Shown piece by piece: positions 45,700-57,439 of a stretch of 64,000 nt of DNA (position 1 is the first letter of the stretch; each line of letters opens with the position of its first letter). The DNA lies in the NCBI GenBank assembly GCA_907164885.2, contig OU015499.1:163703629-163767628 (forward strand), given 5' to 3'. Below the pieces are notes generated by a model, which did not search any database, was not told where the DNA came from, and saw only the letters and a program-made list of their open reading frames with translations. Both the position numbers and the translations under genes were made by a program. The DNA is from Dolomedes plantarius. Taxonomy: Eukaryota > Arthropoda > Arachnida > Araneae > Dolomedidae.

Positions 45700-46768
45700 A
45701 AACCAAATGCAAAAATGCATGGGCATGGACATTACCTCACGTCGTTTATTTTTTTTTACAGTCACGGAAGAAAACATATATGTAGCATTCTCAATTTCCA
45801 TGTAATTAATAATTCTTGCATTAATAAAAACAAATGCTAATAAAGTCAAAACCTAGTGTGAGTGTGGTTATATAAAAAAAACCTCAAATGTGAAAAATTA
45901 AATTTTGTTTGTTTTAATTTTTTTTCCCTTTCAATACAAAAATGTGACTTGCAAGATATTTTTGTTTTTCCGAACAACCAACAAAATGTAAAATTAAATA
46001 AAACATCAAATAAACTAGTGTAAAAAATAACAGAAAACTAACTTGGTTCATACACCAAGAAATAATTTTAAATTATTGTAATTTTATAGTGCATAAAATG
46101 GAAGATAAACCAAGTTAATTTTCTATTATATAAAACAGCATATTAAGCATCATTCAGCATTCTAGCAGCTGTTTTGGAAAAACACAAATATTCTGTCCAT
46201 ATTTCCCTTTGAATTGATCGATAACAGCAATGAGCTGGTATAAAGTTTAAAGGAGTTCTTAAAATTTTACATTTTTTAGTTTTATTACTTTCTCTATCTT
46301 CATATAGATCGCACTACCGTTTTCGCATAAAAGCATAGCTTTATTTTCCATAGCTGTGATTTCTTTGCAATTTTTCAACTTTTTTTCGCCTTTTTCAAAA
46401 TTTATTTTAAATTTGTACGCATTTTAACTTGTGTTAATCGTATTTTCACCGTGGCTTTATGTCAAATGTGTTGTACTTATCCTCAAATTTCGTGTATGTC
46501 CCATAACAGTGTAAAAGCCTTTTATCGGCTAGGAATCTAATGCTATTTCCTATATTAAGTATTTTAGCATAGAGCATAATAGTATATTATTATAAATTAA
46601 AGACTGAAATCATCATGAGCGCATTTACTCCATAAAAGCGATACATCTTTGGCCTTGGTCGAAAGGAGAACGCTGATATGCCTTTCAGGAATTGGAATGA
46701 ATGACAGGACGATTCGACCAATCATAAGCTCGCATTAGCCTCCAGGCTTCTATCCAAGTACAGTTTGC
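45700..46768. other. AT-rich stretch after BEL, unit B
   Basis: Counterpart of 19688-20750. No recognised gene. The minus-strand open patch near 46300-46440 is frameshifted by extra T residues. Confidence 0.45.
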
Positions 46769-47056
46769 TTATATGCATCCGGGGTGAACCCTTACTATAA
46801 CTGGATGTACTTGGTCAGCGAAAATATTTAAATCCTTCCGGCATTCAGATGTTCCTCTACAGAAATTAAAGCAACGAGAGCCCGAACACTGGCAGGAAAA
46901 TATTTCACAAACTTTTACATTGCATTCACCAACTTGAAGTACTGTGGCAATGCATTGAGGGTCAAGGATAGTCTACTGATTTTTCCTTTCTCGCACCCTG
47001 CCATCTGCCTGGTGTAGTAGGAACGTGATTTATCGGACTACATTATCCCTTTCCAT
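46769..47056 (-). pseudogene. Small Cys-rich reading frame with stops, unit B
   Basis: Exact-length counterpart (96 codons) of 20751-21038. It shares the TAG at codon 28 and has an extra TAA at codon 9. All nine cysteines of the later part are kept. Confidence 0.35.
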
Positions 47057-47267
47057 TCTTTTACTGTACAATTCTTGTGACCCTGGGCGAACTGGGGGCG
47101 TTGAATCTTGCGCTATCGTGCACACTACTCGAGCGAAGCAGTTTCCGTGATACTCTCCCCACTGCTTCTAAGACCCACAACCGTTCCGCGTTCAAAGTCC
47201 GTTGAGTTGCGTTTTCTACTCATTCCTTCCCAGGCGACTTCGACTGCTATCACAATCACCTAGCATT

Positions 47268-47314
47268 CCCTTTTTATACGAGTCTCAACCAGAAGCGACA
47301 AATGCATGACGTCA
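47268..47314 (-). promoter_or_regulatory. CRE and TATA-like core promoter, unit B
   Basis: Same arrangement as in unit A: TGACGTCA at 47307-47314 and TATAAAAAGGG at about 47268-47278, facing the Cys-rich frame at 47056. Confidence 0.45.
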
Positions 47315-47317
47315 TAG

Positions 47318-47870
47318 CTGATTTACATAAAACTGTTAGTTGTTCATAAAAATTGTCCACTCAGTGTAAACTATGATTTCTTTATTCTAGGGAAACCTAT
47401 GTTACACTTTCACCTAGCTGTAATGTTGCGGAATGAGAGAAAAACGAATTTTAAAGTTTATTAAGTGTTTGTACGGAAATACAAATACGTTTGTAAGTGT
47501 GTTTCATAAAGCACTAATGTTAGCGAAAGAAACCTGATGTCTTCAAGAAGAAATCACAGATATTTTGGTCTTTCAGGAATTTCAAGAAAACTTCAATGCA
47601 GTTCGCACATGCTATTACTTCAAGTCGATAATATTCAGCAAATATTCAAGACCTGGTTATGATTCTAGAAAATATATCCGATAAGCATTATATTTTCCAG
47701 CATATCCGCATAATAAATCCGATATTAAGTAAAATATCAAGAAAGCTTGTGTGATCCAAAACCAACTCCAAAGCAGTCAAAATAAATAATATTAAATTAA
47801 AGATTCGAAAACGAATTGTTTGCATTTCTGTTATCAAACAGACATTATTTTTTTTAATTAATCTTTTTGA
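47318..47870. other. Spacer, unit B
   Basis: No gene seen. Near-identical to 21300-21870. Confidence 0.6.
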
Positions 47871-47888
47871 ATTTATGTAAATTCTCTA

Positions 47889-48600
47889 TTGATGAAATTA
47901 ATTCGTTTTCGCATGATCGATCCGAATCACGAAATTTCACTGTCATTTGATCGTAATTTTCATGGTTCAGAACATTTCTTCTATGATCTAAAATCACACT
48001 TTTTCATGAGTTCACAGCAAAGTGTATTTTCTGTACTGCCATTGAATAATTTTTCTAACGTGTTTATTTGAGGTACAGCTGGAAAACGTGATCTAGAAAA
48101 AATTCAGATGGTACGGAAATTCAGATGGTTTCCGACAAGCCATGCGAGTGTGTTTATCGATTATTCCCATGGAAGGAAACAAAATGACAGTGACCATGCT
48201 TACGTCCGGATTTACCTACAAATCCAATATGGACATGCACACCAGCAAACTTTCTTCCCAATCTGTAGACCGTGCCTAGGATCTCTTCATCGTACAGATT
48301 ATTGCCCTGGAAGGTAGACCTTGAACTTGCTTACGATTCCTGGCCAGAGAGAATGGTGTTATTTTCGAAGTTGTTAATATTTACATTAGCTCCATAGGCG
48401 GTGTTTTCGCTTGAATTAAGAATCCAGGGTAATCTTTTAACCAACAGTTTGAAATTAATATTGAAGTAGTAGGTTAATCGGGACACTCAAAGTAAATATG
48501 GTCTCTGTCATCGCATTTGATTCCATGGGAATAATAGATTACCCCACTAACAAGGTACGGCTGCAGGAATTTCGTCTGGGTAATCGCCACTGATCTGCAG
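47889..48600. other. Possible astacin-like exon remnants in both orientations, unit B
   Basis: Counterpart of 21871-22560. The plus frame 48108-48317 is open for 69 codons and contains the YSHGRKQNDSDHAYVRI motif. The minus-strand motif lies at about 48535-48470 with one substitution that changes the Gln-Cys pair. Unit B has a small extra direct repeat of TTCAGATGG near 48105 that A lacks. Confidence 0.3.
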
Positions 48601-49077
48601 AAACATGTCGCGAAGAAAAACTTGGTTACATTGTAAACGCTGTAAGTTCATTTTAAGTTGCGAAATTTTTCTACTCCGTGTATTTATGAAAATCTCTGAG
48701 ATCAAGAATTCGAATTCTCGTCTTTGGCCTTTACCAGATCACTCCGGCGAGATGAACAAATCCGAAGTCGTTAGAGCAGCCCCTTACATTCTCCCCAACC
48801 TACATTCCCACCCTGCGAAAACAAAAAAAGATTTTTCTTTTTTTAAATTCTACTGAGTCGGAGTGTTATCCGCACATTTACTCTTCATTTAACTTTTCCG
48901 GTGATGCTGATTTACTTTTCCATTTCTTAAAAGAGATGAACGCCATATTGTCTTCAGTCTGCATGGCGTAATAGGGATCGACACTCCCCCACGACCACTA
49001 ATCTGTCAGCATCCTGACCACGAAACCATACCAGTGGTGGGTGGGATCTCAAAAACCGAAATCCGACCTTAATAACT
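48601..49077. other. Spacer, unit B
   Basis: Counterpart of 22561-23039, with the 83-codon plus frame from 48605. No recognised gene. Confidence 0.5.
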
Positions 49078-49368
49078 AATTAATGGCACAACAGTCCGAG
49101 TTGCTTTTCAGGACTGTGGACCAAGACTTGCGGTGCCCATCTCCGCTTTCATGACCGTGGGCTTGGGGTGCCACACAGCATGTTTCGGTCAGGTGGTCAA
49201 CCTGACGTGGGGTCCCCAAAGTTACTTCCCAAGAATGCTTGGTCCTCATTTTATCGACCTACTCAAGGGAATAAAAGCTGAATCGACCGTGCCCAATCGC
49301 AGGCTAGAAACCTGAACCCGTGGTGTGGCAGCTTGAAGCTTTTAATCACTACGCCACCGGGCGTTCCT
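49078..49368 (-). repeat. tRNA-derived SINE, second family, unit B
   Basis: Same SINE as in unit A, with the tRNA-like head at about 49310-49368 (box A GGCGTAGTGATTAAAAGC, box B GGGTTCAGGTTTC). Confidence 0.65.
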
Positions 49369-50824
49369 ACCTTAATACAGTTTTGACAAAAATTTTCGAT
49401 CCAAAATAATTTAAACTTCTCACAAATTGCGAGGCAAAAGTCCTGTTAATGAATCCTCTTCTACTTCACTTAAATGCATCTCTTTTAATACCGAATGTCA
49501 TCATTATATCCACTTTGTTTTCACATGCTGTTTCAAAAATATTCATTTAAATCTTTTACAAACACAGAAGTATTATCCTCAAACTATTCGAGGTTCGTTA
49601 AATTTTAGAAATTTCTCCAAAGCCGATAGTATTTTTCTTTACACCATGTAGGTTCTGCAAATTAAATTTTCTAACTGATTCTCCACATTCTTCTGAAATT
49701 TCGATACACTCGCAATTTCGCGCACGAGATAAAATTTAATTGGATTAAGATACAAAATTTACCGCATATGTTAGCTCCCCAGATAATAACTAACCAAAAA
49801 AATTCATTGAACCTTATTTTAATACTAATATCAGCCTTCTAATTATAATGAGAAACGTCACTTCCAATGGTTTCCTCTTTTATCACCGGTGCCACTTTCG
49901 GAGTGAAAGCAGATAATCACATTTCCTTTCTGAAAATCTTGCGAGACTCAATAAAGACACCATTATTACAACAGACGATACTACTGGTGTAATTTATAAA
50001 GTATACAGTTTTTAGGAGTTGAGCTCAAAATTAAAATTATACAATATTTCACACGTAAAAATTTCAGACAATATTTAATATTAAAGTAAACTTAGATGCT
50101 CAACGCTTTAAATACTACTTTGGCTTACAAATTACAAAAAAACCCTTCTAATAAAATAATAAAAGGTTAACTCATTTAAAAAATTAAAACAGAGGCAAAA
50201 GAAAAAATAATTCAGTCAGCATATGAAGCCATCAAATATTTATTGATATATCATTATACATAAATATCAGTTATATCTTAAAAATTATAATTTCAATTTA
50301 CCAGAAGTATTACATAAATGACATTTCTTAACACCCTTTCCTGCCCTGTAAATAGGTATAATGACAGGAATTTTTACTTCAATCACTTTGGGAGTCATGA
50401 ATCACATCAAAGATCGTAGGCCACGGCCGATATCGTGTTGATGTATTTCGAAAATATTTCCAAAGAAGAATGTCGCAAAACACTAAATTCCAAAATATAT
50501 TTAAATATTATAGCTCCTAAAAATAAAGAACCTCAAACCCGAATTAGAATTCGATTTTTAAGGACATTGTCCACACGGTGAGACAAATATACTTCTTCAC
50601 TCCCGATCGTAGTTATACATCACTGAATGGACAGGGAGATTCGCTTTTTATCTGTTCACAAACGATAAACTTATTCCCCATAACCTGCAGATGAAAGAGG
50701 ATTTCTTTTTAAATAACTCTCTACAGAAAATCTTTTCTTACATATACGTTCCATCGAAAGTTTTCTCTTTTCTACGGGTACCGGAATGTATATTTAATTT
50801 ACTCCACCCGGAAAATCTTTTTTT
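49369..50824. other. Region 3' of the zinc-finger gene, unit B
   Basis: Counterpart of 23328-24788, with the same decayed finger remnant past the stop. No other gene recognised. Confidence 0.5.
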
Positions 50825-52036
50825 TCATACAGTGCAGGAAAAAGGTTTCTCTCTTGTGTGGGTGCGGAGATGTCTTTTAAAATTGTTTCGATCTGAAAAT
50901 GCTTTCTTACATACAGTGCATGCGAAAGGTTTCTCTCCTGTGTGGGTACGGAGATGTATTTTTAAATTACTGTGTTCAGAAAATGTTTTGTTACATACAA
51001 TGCAGGAGAGAGGTTTCTCTCCTGTGTGTGTACGGAGATGTGTTTTGAAATTACTGTGACCAGAAAAACTTTTCTTACATACAGTGCATGCGAAAGGTTT
51101 CTCTCCTGTGTGGGTGCGGAGATGTGTTTTAAGATGATTCTGTTGAGAAAATCTTTTCTCACATACAGTGCACTCGAAAGGTTTCTCTCCTGTGTGGGTG
51201 CGGAGATGAGTTTTTAAACGACCCTGTAGACAAAATGTTTTTCCACACACAGTGCAGGCGAAAGGTTTCTCTCCTGTGTGGGTGCGGAGATGTGTTTTAA
51301 GATGATCCTGTTGAGAAAATCTTTTCTCACATACAGTGCACTCGAAAGGTTTCTCTCCTGTGTGGGTGCGGAGATGTCTATTTAAATGATCCTGTTGAGA
51401 AAATCTTTTCTCACATACAGTGCACTCGAAATGTTTCTCTCCTGTGTGGGTGCGGAGATGAGTTTTTAAATAACCCTGTAGACAAAATGTTTTTCCACAC
51501 ACAGTGCAGGCGAAAGGTTTCTCTCCTGTGTGGATGCGGAGATGTGTATCTAAACTACCCTTTTGAGAAAATCTTTTCTCACATACAGTGCAGGCAAATG
51601 GTTTCTCTCCTGTATGGGTTCGGATATGTGTATTTAAGTGATCGTGTCGAGAAAATCTTTTCTCGCATAGAGTGCAGGCAAATGGTTTCTCTCCTGTGTG
51701 GGTGCGGACATGTCTTTTTAAGTTATCCTGTACAGAAAATGTTATCCCACACACAGTGCAGGTGAGAGGTTTTTCTATATGGGTACAGAGAGGATTATCA
51801 ATGTGATATGAATGATGTGTATTTAAGGCGGTCAACTGTGAAAATGTTCCTTCAAATAAATTACATTCGAAAATTTTCTCTTCGGGTAGAGGAGGAATCT
51901 GTGCACTGGAACTTTTTACATCTTCACTAATTATGCAAGTGTCACATGGAGTGGATTTATCTTCCCCTTTAGTAGGGTTCTGCTCGCAGGAATAGCATTC
52001 AATGGAAAGTGTATTTACGCTGGAAATTAACGACAT
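50825..52036 (-). CDS. C2H2 zinc-finger protein, unit B
   Basis: An uninterrupted frame of 403 codons: the N-terminal 90 residues as in unit A (SIECYSCEQNPTKGEDKSTP), one degenerate finger, then eleven regular C2H2 fingers with TGEKPF-type linkers, ending in TREKPFSCTV. The array has exactly one finger (84 bp) more than unit A. Predicted contact helices differ from A at most fingers (for example SRHDHLNT against SQQGNLNR in finger 2), while the N-termini are almost the same. It is probably a sequence-specific DNA-binding nuclear protein; the target is unknown. The start is the first ATG after the acceptor-like site at 52166. This is the only clearly intact protein gene in the window. Its end at a Cys-to-stop change hints that it too has lost its last finger or fingers. 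Confidence 0.9.
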   Translation of the reverse strand: MSLISSVNTLSIECYSCEQNPTKGEDKSTPCDTCIISEDVKSSSAQIPPLPEEKIFECNLFEGTFSQLTALNTHHSYHIDNPLCTHIEKPLTCTVCGITFSVQDNLKRHVRTHTGEKPFACTLCEKRFSRHDHLNTHIRTHTGEKPFACTVCEKRFSQKGSLDTHLRIHTGEKPFACTVCGKTFCLQGYLKTHLRTHTGEKHFECTVCEKRFSQQDHLNRHLRTHTGEKPFECTVCEKRFSQQDHLKTHLRTHTGEKPFACTVCGKTFCLQGRLKTHLRTHTGEKPFECTVCEKRFSQQNHLKTHLRTHTGEKPFACTVCKKSFSGHSNFKTHLRTHTGEKPLSCIVCNKTFSEHSNLKIHLRTHTGEKPFACTVCKKAFSDRNNFKRHLRTHTREKPFSCTV

Positions 52037-52165
52037 TTAACCTTCTAGCATGCCGACGTTCCTTTACACGATAACTAAAAAACTGTAACTGCCAGCAATA
52101 CGTTGACTTTCTGAATTTTTGGACACCACAAACACATTAGATCTGCACCTAACTGCACCGAGAAC

Positions 52166-52192
52166 CTGCAAAGAGAGGAGAAAGGAGTTTCA
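52166..52192 (-). other. Splice acceptor in zinc-finger 5' leader, unit B
   Basis: Same CCTCTCTTTGCAG acceptor as in unit A, about 130 bases before the ATG at 52036. Confidence 0.5.
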
Positions 52193-52751
52193 ATGGGACA
52201 TATTAACACTGTACCATCACGGTTTTTTCTTATTTTTCACATGAAATGAATAGCAATATATAAAACATTATGCTAGAAAATGAGACACCTCTTAACTAAT
52301 ATCTATAAATTATTATTCAGGATTGATTAAACTACTGAGCATTTTAAATGTATGGCAATTAGGGCACGAGGTTCCTTAGCCATTCTTATTCTTTTGTCCT
52401 GGTAGATCATAAGGATGCGCAGAGATTTGACATGTTTCGGTTTGTAGGGATCTCCACGATACCGATATCGGCCCGATCAATAACGTATAAGCAGTATTAA
52501 TATTTTGCCCTTTATATTCGTTTTAGTTATCCGCAATTAAAATTCATTTCATCATCATTTAGTTTAACGCTTTGAGAAATTCCAGAGATTAACATCTGAT
52601 GAAAAAGCTCGGTTACGATCAGATTAAGAAGTTTATAAATGGAATAAAATATAAAATTTTTACAGGAAATAACAAAGAATATGTGGAATATGGTTAAGTT
52701 TAGGCATTTTTGTTTGGATTGTAGATTGTTGACTACAGATATTTTTGTAGA
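52193..52751. other. Upstream of the zinc-finger gene, unit B
   Basis: Counterpart of 26073-26631. Presumed intron and promoter side, no exon identified. Confidence 0.45.
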
Positions 52752-52935
52752 TGTGTGACGCGGTAATAAAATATAATAGTAATATTACACACACTAGAGA
52801 AAATTACATCCAGGCAACAAGGCGATATACATAACAAAGACTATAACAGACTATATCGTTTCATTCGTTAGGTGGCGTTCACAGATTGATCACGTGGGTA
52901 TTGGCAACTTAGTGATTACATTTCTAGCGGCAACA
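52752..52935 (-). repeat. Copia 3' LTR, unit C
   Basis: Counterpart of 26632-26815. It begins TGTTGCCGCT on the minus strand next to a purine-rich tract and ends near CGTCACA. The outer edge is uncertain by a few bases. Confidence 0.6.
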
Positions 52936-52997
52936 CTTCCCCTCAATATTCACGTACTAATAATTGCATACACAAGTATCATCAATACCCAAAATAT

Positions 52998-55270
52998 TTA
53001 AATGAAATGCTTTTGTTTACATAATCCTTTCGTGAATATATCGGCACCAGCTTTTCCCGTAGGTACGAATCTTGCGTTTACTAGTTCATCGTTTAAAGCT
53101 TGTCGGACGAAATGATGTCGTATGTCTGTGTGCTTGGTCCGATTGAGATGTATAGGATTCTCTGCAAATTTAAGCGCGCCAGCATTATCTGTGAACATAT
53201 TTAAATTTGCAAAATCTTTCAAATCTAATTCTGTCGATAACTTGCCTCTTTAAAACCTTCAGTTAATGACATATATTCCGGCTCAGTTGAGGAAAGAGCT
53301 ACCGTTCTGTTTTTTTTTTTTTGATTCTCAAGAAATAGCATTTCCACTTAAAGCAAGTAGCCGGTGTAAGATCTCCTGTCTTTTATACAATTTCCCGAAT
53401 CGGCTTTAGTATAGCCAATGAAATTATCCTGATATCCAAAAATTAGTCCATAATTGATTGTACCCTGCAAATAACGTAATATACGTTTAGCTGCAATCCT
53501 ATGAGTTTTATCATAGCATGACAAAAACTGACTTAGTTTACTAACTGCCTGGTATTTACTTCTAAATATATAAATCCTCCGATTAATTCACGATAAGGTT
53601 AATTATTTTCTGTAGGGGTGACGATTTTCTCCAACTCAACATTTATGTCCATGGGAGTTGAAGCATGACTGTCCTCGGCCATACAATATCGCTCTAATCA
53701 ATCTCTGATGTAACCCGGTTGACTAATTGAAATAATTTCTTACCCTTGTTCAAAATCCCTCCCTAAACAACGTTTTACTAATCCAACATATTTAACATAT
53801 AAATCATTTTCTTGGTGTTTTCTCAATTCCGGATCTTTCGATACAATTAAAATATCGTCTACATGAATTATAAATAAAGTTAATTCCCAATTTTCCTTCA
53901 AAAAATATACACACGAATCTGAACTGGTATTTTTAGCTCTAAAACCTGTTAGAATTTCGTCAATTTTTAAAAACCCAATTTGACCTGATTGTTTTAGACC
54001 AAAGAATTATTTCTTTACTTTAGAAACTTTATTTCCACTTCGAAAGTCATTAAACATCTTTTCTGCTGCTTTAAATATTTTACCGTTTTTATTTTCGTTC
54101 CACATAGTACAAAAAAGTGCATCGTTAAAGAATTTGGGGCATTCCATAAAAATGTCCTCTTGGAGTGTTTCATTTAAATAAGCTGCAGTTATATCAAAAC
54201 GATGAATGGGTGCACCAAATTTAGTTCCTAAGGCTGCTAGTAATCTTATAGAGCTGTGGCGAGAAACAGGTGTAAATGTTTCGCTGAAGTGTATACATGG
54301 CTCTTGTGAGAAACCTTCAGCGACGAGGCGTGAATTCCGACGCTCTATGCCTCCATCTGAATTATATATATTTCTTAACACAAACCTACTATCTATCATA
54401 TTTATATTTTTTGGCCTTTCTACTAGTTCGAAAGTATCATTTTTCTAAATACATTGCATTTCTTTAGCTAGGGCGAGTTTCCATTCTTTTGATTCGGGTT
54501 TACTTAGTGCTACGTTAATTGGAATTTCTGCAATTTGAACCCGATTTTTTGTGTCATCACTTTGGTCAGAATAAACATTTTACTCATTCCTGGGTCGACC
54601 TTCGTGTCCTGTGTGAACGATGCGTGGGCGCCCGCGCGCTCCCCTAGGTAGAATTCTTTCTACTAACAGTTTTGTATTTCTATAGTTTTTCTTAATTATG
54701 GCACAGTTCTTTTTAAATGTCACGGACAAATCTTTGTTTCAAATCTTGGCAATCGAAAGTAAATTGGTTCTCAAGTCTAGAAGAAGAGAAGATACATCTT
54801 GAATGTTAGCGTCTATGATTTTATTTCCCAATTTGGATTTCAAGTTTACTTTTTCCTTAGCAGTAATTCTTGTAGTCGTATTATTTGCTAGTTTGATAAT
54901 TTTCTCACCTGTATTCCATACGTTTACAAATTTTTCTTTTCTGCGACTAAGATGAGAATAGCAAACAGAGTCTCATCACCATTTTGTATTCTCTGTCGTT
55001 AAATTACCACATCTGTTGGCAAACTTATCTTCAGCTAGAAAACTATTCTTCTGTTCTTGTTTTGGTTTCGACCCTAAATACGCTAGTTATCTCTCACGCA
55101 ATTTATATTTGTAAATTTTCTCCGGGTTGTAAAAAAATATTCCAAATGTGGGGTGTGACTTCAGACTCAACCAGTCACATACTGATTTCATACAGCTCGG
55201 TGATTTAGTAAATAAGGAGAATTTCCCAGCCTTAAAAGAAAAATAAATTTATATACAGATCAGAAGAAAA
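52998..55270 (-). pseudogene. Copia (Ty1) pol relic, unit C
   Basis: Third copy of the copia relic, with the same domain order. The RNase H tail is at 53222-52998 (RTKHTDIRHHFVR, then ADIFTKGL and a stop). The RT segment 54399-54007 stays open for 130 codons, with RLVAEGFSQEP, SRHSSIRLLAALG, the RT-type FDITAAYLNETLQEDIFME block and a conserved Trp where A and B have a stop. It is therefore less decayed than its counterparts. The integrase core is missing here as well. Several differences from A and B in 53240-54350 are shared by neither, so this block may have a separate history. Confidence 0.87.
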
Positions 55271-56213
55271 ATAATTATATTACACTCCTCCTAATTAAAA
55301 TTTTGGTTGAAGCACGATACTCATACCGATGCGCGATGTGGGGCAATAATAATTTCTCTGCGGTAACCTCCGAATATGCGGTAACCGTACTCGCTCACTT
55401 CATGACGTGCGGAACGGTGTTTGCTTATAAACGGGATTTTTTTCGCATTGAAATGTTGCCTTTACCGCTCCGTAATAAATGATTAATAAATTGATAACTA
55501 TTGTTTTAACGCTTTATTTGTACATTTCAAAGATATTTGCTTATTGTAAAACTTAATTTTCCGAATAAAAAAAGCTTATAAGAGTGAGTGTTGGGGTATT
55601 TCTGCTAATTAAAGTGCAATATAATTCAAGATATTTTTGAAAAAAAAGGTATTTCTTGATATTTCTGTATTAAAAAAATATTGGGTTAATCGGAAGGTGT
55701 TGAGGTTGCCGCAAACTTGGCGATTGTTTACTTCCTGTTATGATGTACTCTCTTTTCTGGCTACCCCTACGATTCCGTGTGAATGCGCCTTGGATAGCAG
55801 CCCTGTTTACATCTAAACTCAGCATCAGTTTTGATCTCGCTGCCATCTGTTGACTTATATAGGAATCTATTATAAGTTTTTTTATAATATACTTTTCTAT
55901 TGTAAATTTTAATTTTCAGAATAAGAACATTCGTAAATGAGTACATTCGTAATAATTATAATTAAAACAACTTGCTTATTGCAATTATTATTGATTATTA
56001 CGACTTCAGTGAACACTACGCTTCAGCAGATATTACTTAGCGAGTGCTAGTGTATTACAAACAACATCGTTAACAAGATAACGGTATTATTGTTCTGATG
56101 AAGTGGTGAAAAGTAATTTCACTGATTTTGTTTGGTTTTTTTTTCGGAAGTCCGACTGTTTGGTTTGTGTTTCTTATACTAATAGATTGCTGCGTGAGTG
56201 CTATTTAAATATA
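55271..56213. other. AT-rich spacer, unit C
   Basis: No gene seen. It is largely unit-B-like up to about 55920, then skips most of the extra duplicated stretch present in B. The motif found at 30043 in B is missing here. Confidence 0.65.
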
Positions 56214-56339
56214 CAGTGGTACCTCGACTTACGAGTTTTTCGAGATACGAGCATTCTCTTCGCAGATTTTTTGCTTTGGGTTACGAGCAAGCTTCAGATT
56301 CCCCACCGCTAGTTAGCGCAGCGAAGGCAATGTTAGGTG

Positions 56340-56400
56340 CTCATCAATTAAGAACCCGAAAAGCATACAATATTTACAACCTTTATGTACAGTTACTATA
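56340..56400. other. Empty Tc1 target site, unit C
   Basis: Where A and B have AAGCATA, then TA and Tc1, then TAATATTTACAAC, unit C reads AAGCATACAATATTTACAAC without a break. This is either the pre-insertion state with one substitution or a precise loss. The flanks here are diverged from both A and B. Confidence 0.8.
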
Positions 56401-56525
56401 CAAATGTCTACACATCATTCTGAAGACTACTATCCAGTCTTAAACCGACAGATTAATACTCAATAATTATCACCCGGGAAGCTTGCTCTGTCCCCACTTG
56501 AGTAGCCCTCCGAAACCGAACAATG

Positions 56526-56850
56526 CCAGGTGATGGCCGAATGGCTAAGGTGCTGGCATTTGATTCAGATCCTGGGTGTTCGAGTCCCACTGTTGGTATG
56601 GATGTTTATAGCCGTTCGGAATCGGCTTTAAACGGTAGGTCTCGGTCTAATTAGCCCTCGTGTGGCAAAAAGTTAAGCGATCCAAACCAAACTGAAATGC
56701 GTCCAACCTCTGTCGCAGAGAGATACCTTCAATTCCTCAATTCCCTCCCTCACATTGGAACTCCCATGGGGTCCAGGGGATGGGATAACCTTGGTCCTAC
56801 GATCGCAAGCCCTCCCCTTTCTACGGATTCTGAAAAAGAGGAATCCGAAC
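56526..56850 (+). repeat. tRNA-derived SINE inside Tigger, unit C
   Basis: Counterpart of the unit A SINE, with an intact box A-like GGCCGAATGGCTAAGG and box B-like GTGTTCGAGTCCC. The 3' edge is approximate. Confidence 0.62.
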
Positions 56851-56983
56851 ATTACAGCCACATTGAATGACGCAACAATCGCCGAGCTTCCGTGCCTCAT
56901 TCGTTCGCTTGAAGTGGCTAGCTCGTAATAAAAGCATCAATTTTGTGCTTGCAGTTATTTTGCTAAACTTCATTTTTCGAACC

Positions 56984-57088
56984 ATGGGTCCGAAGAAAGT
57001 GAGTGCGAAGGACAATGCTGAGAAGAAGCGGATGACGTGCATTGAGTTGAAAAAAGAAATTATCAAAATACATGAAGGTGCGGTGTAA
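56984..57088 (+). pseudogene. Tigger/pogo transposase N-terminal fragment, unit C
   Basis: Same 34-codon remnant. It differs from A by one residue (Asn for Ser in the KDSAEKK stretch) and stops at the same place, just before the MITE. Confidence 0.6.
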
Positions 57089-57096
57089 GCTTAGAG

Positions 57097-57439
57097 CAGT
57101 TGTTCCCAACCCGTAGAAGTCTGCGGAACACTAAGTCAGAAATTGAACCATAAGCGGACGGCCCAACCCCACCGACTTGAGGGACTGGGGAACCTTTCGG
57201 AGGGTATGGGGGTATAGAATATCCCTCAGGCAAAAGGGACACAAGATTAACGTATTCACATTCTAATATTAAAATAATTATGTTAAACTTTTAAGAAATT
57301 TTAATTCAACAACAGATAGTCCTCCGACAGATTCCTCCCATCTAGTTCACTGAACATTACTTTCAAAATCTCCATTTATTTGGCAACTTTTCTATATGTG
57401 GTTCGGACCACTCCCGAGGCTACCGGTTGGGAACCACTG
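57097..57439. mobile_element. hAT-type MITE, unit C
   Basis: Same MITE, 343 bp. Here the 8-bp target duplication is perfect: GCTTAGAG at 57089-57096 and again at 57440-57447. This fixes the element's edges. The left terminal repeat carries one change (CAGTTGTTCCC). Confidence 0.85.

Larger units (their letters stand above)
27740..53837. repeat. Tandem unit B (about 26.1 kb)
   Basis: This unit repeats the whole order of unit A. It carries the Tc1 element like A, lacks the foldback insertion, and has the longer and intact zinc-finger frame. Its sequence is a mosaic: left of about 28450 and around the Tc1 element it matches A, while most of 28480-30500 and everything from about 32000 to the stretch aligned with the window end matches unit C better. 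Confidence 0.95.

Noticed and set aside
51487..51765. Plus-strand repetitive frame inside the unit B zinc-finger gene
   Set aside because: Antisense shadow of fingers, as in unit A.
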